DNA of 11,392 bases from Candidatus Daviesbacteria bacterium (GTDB lineage: Bacteria; Patescibacteriota; Microgenomatia; Daviesbacterales; UBA10151): NCBI GenBank assembly GCA_003519445.1, contig DOWS01000049.1:1-11392 (forward strand). Direction: 5' to 3'. How positions within the stretch are numbered: the first letter of the stretch is position 1; every line of letters starts with the position of its first letter. Of this stretch, positions 1-5,873 are shown piece after piece. The translations under genes were made by a program, and so were the position numbers. Below the pieces are notes generated by a model. It was not told where the DNA came from. It ran no database searches and saw only the letters and a program-made list of their open reading frames with translations.

Positions 1-2
1 CC

Positions 3-71
3 AACTTGCAATTATGGGATAGTAGTGATAGAATTAGCTTGTTAAATGAAATACGACGGACAAATTGCTGA
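3..71 (+). CDS. Possible 3' end of an upstream gene (RbfA-like tail?)
   Basis: The third frame is open from the window edge to a TGA at 69-71. It ends in residues NLQLWDSSDRISLLNEI followed by a short basic tail. The pattern of a hydrophobic strand, an aspartate-serine turn and an LLNEI helix loosely recalls the C-terminus of ribosome-binding factor A. RbfA is commonly encoded just before NrnA/DHH genes, but this turn is about four residues shorter than in E. coli RbfA. The frame would overlap the next gene by 26 bases. Another frame ends at 43-45, directly before the ATG at 46, so the identity and even the frame of the upstream gene remain open. Confidence 0.25.
   Translation, partial: NLQLWDSSDRISLLNEIRRTNC
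6..34 (+). promoter_or_regulatory. Candidate promoter of the DHH-like gene (leaderless)
   Basis: TTGCAA at 6-11 and TAGAAT at 29-34 are separated by 17 bp. A TG dinucleotide one base before the -10 makes it an extended -10. A start site about seven bases past the -10 would be near 41, five bases before the ATG at 46. No Shine-Dalgarno sequence is visible. The same geometry recurs at 4812-4840 and 10815-10843. Confidence 0.5.
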
Positions 72-1005
72 ACTTAAAAACCTGCTGCCTGCTGCCAAAA
101 ATATTTTAATTGCTCTCCCTGCGGGGGCTGATACTGATAGATTATCAGCAGCTTTGTCTCTTTTTCTGGTTTTTGAAGCTCAAGGCAAACAAGTAAGCAT
201 TGTTTGCGAAGATACTATGACAGTAGCCCAATCCCATCTTTTTGGAGTTGATCATGTACAAAAAACCCTTCCCCAAACAGAAGGGGGCAATTTGACTTTG
301 ACTTTGGAAGGTGTGGCCTCGCCTGACGGGACAGTGCCTGCTTTGGAGAAACTGGACTGGTATGCGGAAAACAGTAACCTAAATCTGGTTTTTCATGTTT
401 TAGCGGGCCAGACTTTTCAACCGGCCAAAATTGTCCCCCGTTATCAGGGTAGCGGTTTTGATCTTGTTTTTGTGATCGGAGCCGCCAATCTGGACAGTCT
501 GGGCAGTATTTACCGGCAAAATGCCCAAATCTATTCGGGCGTTCATATAGTCAACATTGACAATCAAGGCAACACAGGTTTTGGCACTACCAATGTGGTG
601 GACACCAATGCTGCTTCTGTTTCCGAAGTAGTGACTTTTCTGCTGCAGGATTTAGGAATGGTTTTGGACGGGGATATTGCAAGCAATTTGCTGGCGGGTA
701 TTTTTGCCTCAACAGATAATTTAGTTAGTCCCAAAGTTAATGCCGATACTTATATGGCTGTTGCCAATTGTTTGCGGGTGGGAGGGAAAAAGCCGGGTGC
801 AATGCCGGGTCAGCAGATCGCAGGAACAATTATTGGCGGAATGAGCGGACCTGTACCGGATTTAAGTGCGCTTATACCTCCCCCGGTTGTATCTTCTCCG
901 CAACCATCTCCTGAAGAGCGGCCTGCGGCAGAGGGAGTGGTATCAGAAACTCCTGAACCTGAATGGTTAACCCCCAAAATCTTCAAAGGAACATCATTGG
1001 GGTAA
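46..1005 (+). CDS. Degenerate DHH-family (NrnA/RecJ-like) protein, probable pseudoenzyme
   Basis: The 319-residue protein has the outline of a DHH phosphoesterase such as NrnA, which degrades nanoRNA and pAp. Residues 19-50 match the first motif with its following helix and strand, residues 168-200 match the DHH motif and its AS-SE helix, and residues 216-226 match the AGI-DT motif. The metal-binding residues are largely gone. The eponymous Asp-His-His is Asp172-Asn173-Gln174, the motif I Asp-Gly-Asp region reads DTDR (29-32), and the last motif is AGIFASTDN instead of an Asp-Thr pair. No GGGH-type DHHA1 substrate-binding domain is visible. After residue 270 the chain is proline-rich and disordered-looking, and ends in EWLTPKIFKGTSLG. 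Descent from the DHH fold is well supported; catalytic activity is unlikely. NrnA genes often sit between rbfA and rpsO/pnp, which fits this position. A structural or RNA-binding role is a guess. Confidence 0.7.
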   Translation: MKYDGQIAELKNLLPAAKNILIALPAGADTDRLSAALSLFLVFEAQGKQVSIVCEDTMTVAQSHLFGVDHVQKTLPQTEGGNLTLTLEGVASPDGTVPALEKLDWYAENSNLNLVFHVLAGQTFQPAKIVPRYQGSGFDLVFVIGAANLDSLGSIYRQNAQIYSGVHIVNIDNQGNTGFGTTNVVDTNAASVSEVVTFLLQDLGMVLDGDIASNLLAGIFASTDNLVSPKVNADTYMAVANCLRVGGKKPGAMPGQQIAGTIIGGMSGPVPDLSALIPPPVVSSPQPSPEERPAAEGVVSETPEPEWLTPKIFKGTSLG

Positions 1006-1011
1006 ACAAAT

Positions 1012-2112
1012 ATGCCTTTAGAAACTGTGACTGAAGAACAATTTAGAAGTGTTTTTGGTGATGTTCCAGAACTGACGCAACCCTCTGTATTCTCTGAAGG
1101 CGATCAAAAGATTATTGTTCCCTTTGACCGATTTCAAATAGAAGATCATGGATCCCGTCATAAAATAGGTATTTTAGAAACATCTCCATACGACGCTTCT
1201 GCTTGTGATCGTAATGATGATACCCTCTCTTATCCTGATGCTTCAAATTTGATTAGAGTCAGATACGACAGTTTGTATGGATTAAGAGCCAGAACATGGC
1301 AAGTTTTGCGAAGAATCACCCGGGATGCCTGGAGCGAAGAAAAAGAAGAACCGGAATTAATACTGCTGTTTAGCGACATGAAATATGATTGTGGTTCGGT
1401 CAGCATTTTTTATCGGTCCATGCCAGCTTCATTTTTCCACGCTAATTATGATCTTTTACTTAGGAACCCAAATTCACATAGGGTATCTATTGAGGTAAGG
1501 TCTAACTCTCTTGATCTGGAAGAAAAACCTCCTATTGCTCAAATACTTTATTCTCCAAATGATCAAGAACCCATTATTCGGGGGGAGTTTGTGAACGCTG
1601 AATATGATGAAGCACTCAATAACGGGGTTGAGGAGCGTAAAGGTAAGCTTTCAGGTGAGTGGAATCACCCGTACACTGTTTTTCTGTGTGAATTTATCAT
1701 AGGTTTAAGACTCGGGAGTATCCAATTTCAGGATAAACAAAGCGGTAACCTGCGCCAGTTTCACCGGGAAGCAAAACTGAATCCTCCCAGACCATATCCG
1801 CTCAAGGGTTCACCGTATACAGCAGGAGTTTATTTTGGTTATCGGAATGATTTAGTTAGGGGTGGGTTGGGACATCGCAGATTAAGCTTTGCACGAATGA
1901 ATAGACAAACAGGGGAAGAATGGGTATTATCTGTGCCGGATTGGATTAATAGCCGCCATTTTATGAATGATTTATCAGGAAAGCCGTTCGGAGATTTTTT
2001 CTTGACTTATCCGGTGGTTTTTGGGGTTAGAAGACTAGGTCAAGAAGATCAATGGTGTGTAACTTTAGGAAACCATGATGAGGAACAAAAAATTTTGGAT
2101 TGCGTATCTTAA
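1012..2112 (+). CDS. Hypothetical protein, 366 residues, unrecognised
   Basis: I do not recognise this family. The protein is soluble-looking: it has no signal peptide, no membrane segment and no coiled coil. It is rich in charged and aromatic residues, with many short alternating hydrophobic stretches that suggest a mostly beta fold (for example ELILLFSDM and YTVFLCEFIIGLRLGSIQF). No nucleotide-binding or metal-binding signature stands out. The start lies six bases after the stop of the DHH-like gene, with only a weak purine stretch (GGGG near 999-1002) upstream, so translation may be coupled to that gene. In many bacteria truB and ribF occupy the interval before rpsO; this protein shows no resemblance to either. 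Its last codons contain the rpsO promoter. Long open frame and tight packing make it a real gene. Confidence 0.8.
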   Translation: MPLETVTEEQFRSVFGDVPELTQPSVFSEGDQKIIVPFDRFQIEDHGSRHKIGILETSPYDASACDRNDDTLSYPDASNLIRVRYDSLYGLRARTWQVLRRITRDAWSEEKEEPELILLFSDMKYDCGSVSIFYRSMPASFFHANYDLLLRNPNSHRVSIEVRSNSLDLEEKPPIAQILYSPNDQEPIIRGEFVNAEYDEALNNGVEERKGKLSGEWNHPYTVFLCEFIIGLRLGSIQFQDKQSGNLRQFHREAKLNPPRPYPLKGSPYTAGVYFGYRNDLVRGGLGHRRLSFARMNRQTGEEWVLSVPDWINSRHFMNDLSGKPFGDFFLTYPVVFGVRRLGQEDQWCVTLGNHDEEQKILDCVS

Positions 2113-2128
2113 AGTTTTATGTTATACT
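2100..2128 (+). promoter_or_regulatory. rpsO promoter
   Basis: TTGCGT at 2100-2105 and TATACT at 2123-2128 are 17 bp apart. TG at 2120-2121 gives an extended -10. Transcription would start near 2135, leaving a leader of about 52 bases before the S15 start codon. The -35 and spacer lie across the end of the preceding gene, so rpsO can be expressed separately from it. Confidence 0.65.
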
Positions 2129-2144
2129 GCGCCCAACATTAAAA

Positions 2145-2170
2145 GGACTACTTTGGCGTCAAAGTTGTTC
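2145..2170 (+). promoter_or_regulatory. rpsO leader hairpin, possible S15 autoregulatory element
   Basis: ACTTTG (2150-2155) pairs perfectly with CAAAGT (2160-2165) around the loop GCGT. After a T-T mismatch the stem continues with GGAC (2145-2148) pairing GTTC (2167-2170). The outer stem has a G-C pair next to a G-U pair, which recalls the GU/GC element S15 recognises in 16S rRNA. The hairpin ends 16 bases before the rpsO ATG and is not followed by a T run, so it is not a terminator. S15 represses its own mRNA through leader structures in several bacteria; the function here is inferred. Confidence 0.45.
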
Positions 2171-2186
2171 CAAAAGAAAGGATACG

Positions 2187-2456
2187 ATGCCACTTGATCC
2201 AAAAATTAAACAAAAGATAATTAAAGAGTTTGCAACCAAGTCGGGTGATACAGGTTCTCCTGAAGTGCAGGTAGCGCTTTTAACAGAGCAGATTAAACAT
2301 TTAACTTTGCATTTAAAAGAACATACTCATGATATTCACTCCCGCAGGGGACTTTTGTCCATGGTTAACAAAAGAAGAAGGCTGCTTCAATATCTGGTGA
2401 AAAAAGATCACGAAAGATATAAAGCGGCGATTGAAAAATTGGGGTTAACAAAATAG
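2187..2456 (+). CDS. rpsO: Small ribosomal subunit protein uS15 (S15)
   Basis: S15 binds the central domain of 16S rRNA and nucleates assembly of the 30S platform; it also contributes to an intersubunit bridge. The 89-residue product has the family's usual length and diagnostic stretches: DTGSPEVQVALLTEQI, LKEHTHDIHSRRGLL and KRRRLLQYL. The ATG at 2187 is chosen because an AAAGGA Shine-Dalgarno-like sequence (2177-2182) lies four bases upstream and the protein then starts exactly where S15 should. The frame stays open back to 2100, but that part lies over the promoter and leader. The rpsO-pnp order is conserved across bacteria. The 3' end carries the -35 of the pnp promoter. Confidence 0.97.
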   Translation: MPLDPKIKQKIIKEFATKSGDTGSPEVQVALLTEQIKHLTLHLKEHTHDIHSRRGLLSMVNKRRRLLQYLVKKDHERYKAAIEKLGLTK

Positions 2457-2474
2457 TTTGATTTATGGTATAAT
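2445..2474 (+). promoter_or_regulatory. pnp promoter
   Basis: TTAACA at 2445-2450, within the last codons of rpsO, is followed after 18 bp by a perfect TATAAT at 2469-2474. TG at 2466-2467 makes an extended -10. Transcription would begin near 2481, just before the long hairpin, giving pnp its own mRNA with a leader of roughly 90 bases. Confidence 0.7.
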
Positions 2475-2484
2475 AATTGTGTAA

Positions 2485-2553
2485 GAGTGATTTGGGGATT
2501 GCAAAGAGATAATTAAATTAATTAATTGTTTCTTCCACAGTTTCCAAATACTC
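2485..2553 (+). promoter_or_regulatory. Long pnp leader hairpin, probable RNase-processed autoregulatory element
   Basis: The outer helix pairs 2485-2501 with 2538-2553: 16 pairs, one bulged G at 2489 and three G-U pairs. A small internal loop (2502-2503 opposite 2535-2537) leads to an inner helix of 13 pairs (2504-2516 with 2522-2534, two G-U) capped by a five-base loop ATTAA. No T run follows, so it is not an intrinsic terminator. The base can alternatively pair as AAG-AGTGA with TCACT-CTT, reaching 2560, close to the weak AGG (2564-2566) before the pnp start. In E. coli a comparable pnp leader hairpin is cut by RNase III and then used by PNPase to repress its own synthesis. The same role here is inferred. 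Confidence 0.65.
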
Positions 2554-2569
2554 ACTTCTTGTTAGGTAT

Positions 2570-4822
2570 ATGAATAAAGTTATTACAAAAGAGATAGATT
2601 TAAATGGTAGAAAACTTAAACTGGAAACAGGCAAGCTGGCTTTGCAGGCAGATGCTTCAGTGGTTGCTTCATGGGGTGAAACAGTGGTTTTGGCAACAGT
2701 TGTAACACAGCCACAAGTAGTAGATGCCGGGTATTTTCCTCTTTCTGTTGAGTTTGTGGAAAAACATTATGCAGGCGGGCGGATTTCTTCTTCCAGATTT
2801 ATCAAAAGAGAAGCCAGGCCTTCGGAAGAAGCTGTTTTAACCGGCCGTTTAATTGACCGTTCCATCCGCCCCTTTTTCCCCAAAGAATTCCGGAGTGAAG
2901 TCCAGGTAATTGTGACAGTTTTATCAATTGATCAAATCAATGACCCGGACATTTTGGGCTTGATTGCCGCATCAGCCGCTCTTTCTATTTCTTCAGTTCC
3001 CTGGCATGGGCCTTTGGGTGTGGCCAGAATTGGTGAAATAGAAGGTAAACTACTGGTTAATCCCACCATTGACGAACTGGTAAATTCCAATCTTGATTTA
3101 TTCGTAGCCTCAACCCGCGAAACAGTAGCCATGATTGAAACTAAAGCCAAACAGGTTTCGGATAAGGTTATTTTTAATGCAATTAAAGAAGCCCATGCAA
3201 GCGCCCAACCAATTATTTCTTTGATTGAGGAATTTGTAAAAGAAGCAGGCAAAGAAAAAATAGCTTATTCAACACTGGCTGAAGATGTTGAAGAAGCATT
3301 GCTTAAAGAAGTTAAACAAGTTACAAAAGAGCGGATTGAACAGGCTTTATTTGATGAAAAAACTGCCTGGCATGATTCTATGGCAGATCAAATTAAAGCA
3401 GAGCTGACCACCAAATACACTGAAGTTTTAACTCCATTAATTATTTCCGGAGTATTTGACAAAGTGGCCAAAGAAATTATGAATGATTTAGTTTTGGGTC
3501 AGGGGAAAAGAGTAGACGGAAGAGCCATGGATGAAGTAAGACCTATTGAAATAGAAGTAGGAGTTTTGCCCCGCACTCACGGATCAGCCTTGTTTTCCAG
3601 AGGTGATTCGCAAATATTATCAGTAGTAACTTTGGGAGCCCCTTCTTTGGGCCAAACAATTGAAGGCATGGAAGGTGAGAGGATAAAGCGATTTATGCAT
3701 TATTACAACATGGGCATTAATCCTTTTTCAACAGGAGAAGTTAAAAGAATTGGGCCTCCAACAAGGCGTGATATTGGTCACGGGGCTCTTGGTGAAAAAT
3801 CTCTGGAGCAGGTTATCCCAACAAAAGAACAATTTCCTTATGCCATAAGGATTGTGTCAGAAGTTTTAGGGGCCAATGCTTCTACTTCGCAAGCAGCTAT
3901 TTGCGCAGCCTCCCTTGCTTTATTTAATGCAGGAGTGCCTATTGAACCAGTAGCCGGGATTGCAATTGGCTTAATAAGCGATCCGGCAAAGCCGGATAAA
4001 TTTCAAACTTTAACTGACATGAGAGCAGTGGAGGATTTTTATGGAGAAATGGATTTTAAAATTGCAGGCACAAAAAATGGCATTACAGGTATCCAGATGG
4101 ATACTAAGCTGGAAGGGATTTCTTTTGAGATAATAGAGCAGTCTTTGAAGCAGGCTAAAGCTGCCCGGGAGTTAATTCTGGCAAAAATGAAAGAAGTAAT
4201 GCCCGAAGCAGGAAAACTATCTCCGCATGCCCCAAGAGTGGAAATTTTGCATATAAAACCTGAAAGCATAGGACTTTTAATCGGGCCGGGAGGCAAAAAT
4301 ATCAATGGCATTATTTCAAAAACCGGAGCGCAGATTGATGTTGAAGATGACGGTACGGTGATGGTTTCCGGTACTAAATCTGAAGGTGTGGATCAGGCCA
4401 TGGCAGCAATTGAAGGCATGTTTAAAACAGTTAATGTGGGAGATGAATTTACGGGTAAAGTAGTCCGTCTGGTGCCTTTTGGGGTTTTTGTGGAAATTGC
4501 CCCGGGTAAAGACGGATTAGTGCATGTGTCGGAAATGTCTACGGGTTTTGTGGGAAAACCTGAAGATGTTGTTTCCGAGGGACAGGAAGTTAAAGTTAGG
4601 GTTAAGGGAGTTGATACGGATGGTAAAGTGTCTTTGTCCATGCTTTTTGGCGCGGATATAAAGCCTGAAACAGAAAGGCGGCCTGCTCGTCCATCAGGAG
4701 GCGGGGGCTTTAGACCAAGAACTTCTTTTAGTGACAGGCCTAGGTTTGGCGGAGGGTTTAATAGAAGCGGCTTTGACCGCAACCGCGGAGGCAGGCCTGC
4801 CCGCCGAAGCTTTGACAGATAA
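2570..4822 (+). CDS. pnp: Polynucleotide phosphorylase (PNPase)
   Basis: PNPase is a trimeric 3'-5' exoribonuclease that uses phosphate to release nucleoside diphosphates and can also add tails. The 750-residue chain has the full domain order. A first RNase PH domain (about 1-140, with RFIKREARPSEEAVLTGRL) is followed by a helical linker, the catalytic RNase PH domain (about 315-545), a KH domain (about 555-615, GxxG loop as GPGG at 572-575) and an S1 domain (624-694). Active-site residues are present: Asp489, Asp495 and Lys497 correspond to E. coli Asp486, Asp492 and Lys494. The FPPFS-type loop reads NPFSTGE. A tail of about 50 residues rich in Arg, Gly, Phe and Ser follows the S1 domain, a likely extra RNA-binding segment. 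The Shine-Dalgarno is weak (AGG three bases before ATG). The gene follows rpsO and precedes other RNA-turnover genes. Confidence 0.97.
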   Translation: MNKVITKEIDLNGRKLKLETGKLALQADASVVASWGETVVLATVVTQPQVVDAGYFPLSVEFVEKHYAGGRISSSRFIKREARPSEEAVLTGRLIDRSIRPFFPKEFRSEVQVIVTVLSIDQINDPDILGLIAASAALSISSVPWHGPLGVARIGEIEGKLLVNPTIDELVNSNLDLFVASTRETVAMIETKAKQVSDKVIFNAIKEAHASAQPIISLIEEFVKEAGKEKIAYSTLAEDVEEALLKEVKQVTKERIEQALFDEKTAWHDSMADQIKAELTTKYTEVLTPLIISGVFDKVAKEIMNDLVLGQGKRVDGRAMDEVRPIEIEVGVLPRTHGSALFSRGDSQILSVVTLGAPSLGQTIEGMEGERIKRFMHYYNMGINPFSTGEVKRIGPPTRRDIGHGALGEKSLEQVIPTKEQFPYAIRIVSEVLGANASTSQAAICAASLALFNAGVPIEPVAGIAIGLISDPAKPDKFQTLTDMRAVEDFYGEMDFKIAGTKNGITGIQMDTKLEGISFEIIEQSLKQAKAARELILAKMKEVMPEAGKLSPHAPRVEILHIKPESIGLLIGPGGKNINGIISKTGAQIDVEDDGTVMVSGTKSEGVDQAMAAIEGMFKTVNVGDEFTGKVVRLVPFGVFVEIAPGKDGLVHVSEMSTGFVGKPEDVVSEGQEVKVRVKGVDTDGKVSLSMLFGADIKPETERRPARPSGGGGFRPRTSFSDRPRFGGGFNRSGFDRNRGGRPARRSFDR

Positions 4823-4840
4823 ATCTCCTTCGTATAGAAT
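4812..4840 (+). promoter_or_regulatory. Consensus promoter at the end of pnp (leaderless Lon-like mRNA)
   Basis: A perfect TTGACA at 4812-4817 lies in the last codons of pnp. It is followed after exactly 17 bp by TAGAAT at 4835-4840, a five-of-six match to the -10 consensus. The expected start site, 4846-4849, is only two to five bases before the ATG at 4851. No Shine-Dalgarno fits between them, so the transcript would be essentially leaderless. It could also carry the overlapping RNase J gene. Confidence 0.65.
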
Positions 4841-4850
4841 AAGAAACAGA

Positions 4851-5873
4851 ATGGATGCTGCCCAAGAACAACTGGAAAACCTTAAACAAAAAATTAGCCA
4901 AGTCTCCTTGCCCCAGGAAGTTCAAGAGAAATTACTTAATTTACTAAAATTCCCGGGAACAGGAGCTGAATTTGAAAAATTGGTTTCCTATATTGATTTT
5001 GCCACCTCCCTGCCTTTTAACAAATCAAGCCAGGATATTTTGGATTTACCAAGAGCCAGAGAGATCCTGGATAAAAATCACTATGGTTTGCAATCTTTGA
5101 AAGACAGGGTTTTAGAATATTTGTCGGTTTTAATTTTGCACGCCAAAAGCAAAAATACTGCAAGTTTTCATGCCCCGATTCTGCTGTTTGTTGGGTTGGT
5201 GGGAACAGGCAAGACTTCCATTGCTTATTCTATTGCCGAGGCTCTGGGGAGGAAAATTGTGAGAGTGCCTTTTGGAGGCTTGGGTGATGCGGCCAGCTTA
5301 AGGGGGCAATCAAAAATCCGTCCTGATAGCGAACCCGGGCAGATTATTAAAGCTATTAAACATGCTCAAATTAAAAATCCGGTGATACTTTTAGATGAGA
5401 TAGATAGAGTAGCAGAGGAGGGTAGAGTTGGCATAATGGGGGTTTTGGTAGAACTTTTAGACCCTGCCCAAAATCAGGCTTTTACCGATCATTTTCTGGA
5501 TTTTGCTTTTGACCTGTCGCAGGTTTTATTTATAGCCACAGCCAATAATACCGGTAATATTGCCACGGCAGTAATGGATAGGTTAGAGCCAATTCAGATG
5601 CCTTCATATTCCGACGAAGAAAAAACAACAATTGGCAAAAATTATCTTTTGCCGAAAGCGCTGCAGGAAGCGGGCATAGACAGTAAACTCATTAGCATTG
5701 AAGAGGCAACTTGGCCTAATATTATCAGGCCTTTGGGTTTTGACGGAGGGATCAGATCGCTGCAGCGATCTTTGCAGGCAATTTGCAGAAAAGTGGCCAG
5801 AAAAGCAGTGGAGGGAGAAATTGGGCCATTTAAGATTAATCAAGAAAATTTGGGGGAGTATTTATCATTATGA
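4851..5873 (+). CDS. Stand-alone Lon-type AAA+ ATPase lacking the protease domain
   Basis: This 340-residue protein matches the middle of Lon protease: the helical neck (about 1-85, with YIDFATSLPFN and a DKNHYGLQSLKDRVLEYL segment), the AAA+ core and the AAA+ lid. Walker A is GLVGTGKTS (115-123), where Lon has GPPGVGKTS. Walker B is VILLDEID with Asp182 and Glu183. Sensor 1 is ATANN, the arginine finger is in DRLE, and sensor 2 is in GGIRSLQRS. ATP hydrolysis should therefore work. The chain stops at NLGEYLSL, where Lon would cross into its Ser-Lys peptidase domain; the N-terminal LON domain is also absent. The ATG at 4851 is preferred because the frame further upstream is only the shadow of pnp's Arg/Gly tail. 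The stop overlaps the RNase J start (ATGA). The location suggests an unfoldase or remodeller linked to RNA turnover; that role is inference. Confidence 0.88.
   Translation: MDAAQEQLENLKQKISQVSLPQEVQEKLLNLLKFPGTGAEFEKLVSYIDFATSLPFNKSSQDILDLPRAREILDKNHYGLQSLKDRVLEYLSVLILHAKSKNTASFHAPILLFVGLVGTGKTSIAYSIAEALGRKIVRVPFGGLGDAASLRGQSKIRPDSEPGQIIKAIKHAQIKNPVILLDEIDRVAEEGRVGIMGVLVELLDPAQNQAFTDHFLDFAFDLSQVLFIATANNTGNIATAVMDRLEPIQMPSYSDEEKTTIGKNYLLPKALQEAGIDSKLISIEEATWPNIIRPLGFDGGIRSLQRSLQAICRKVARKAVEGEIGPFKINQENLGEYLSL

Noticed and set aside
2100..2186. N-terminal extension of S15 by 29 codons from an ATG at 2100
   Set aside because: The segment covers the rpsO promoter and leader hairpin. The family start (MPLDP-KQKIIKEF) is at 2187 and has its own Shine-Dalgarno.
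4731..4850. Upstream start for the Lon-like protein inside pnp
   Set aside because: The extra 40 residues are only the shifted-frame reading of the PNPase Arg/Gly tail. A consensus promoter and ATG at 4851 explain the gene better.
5871..5873. TGA recoded as glycine, as in some CPR lineages
   Set aside because: TGA ends the Lon-like gene exactly at a Lon domain boundary with the typical ATGA overlap, so the standard code fits.
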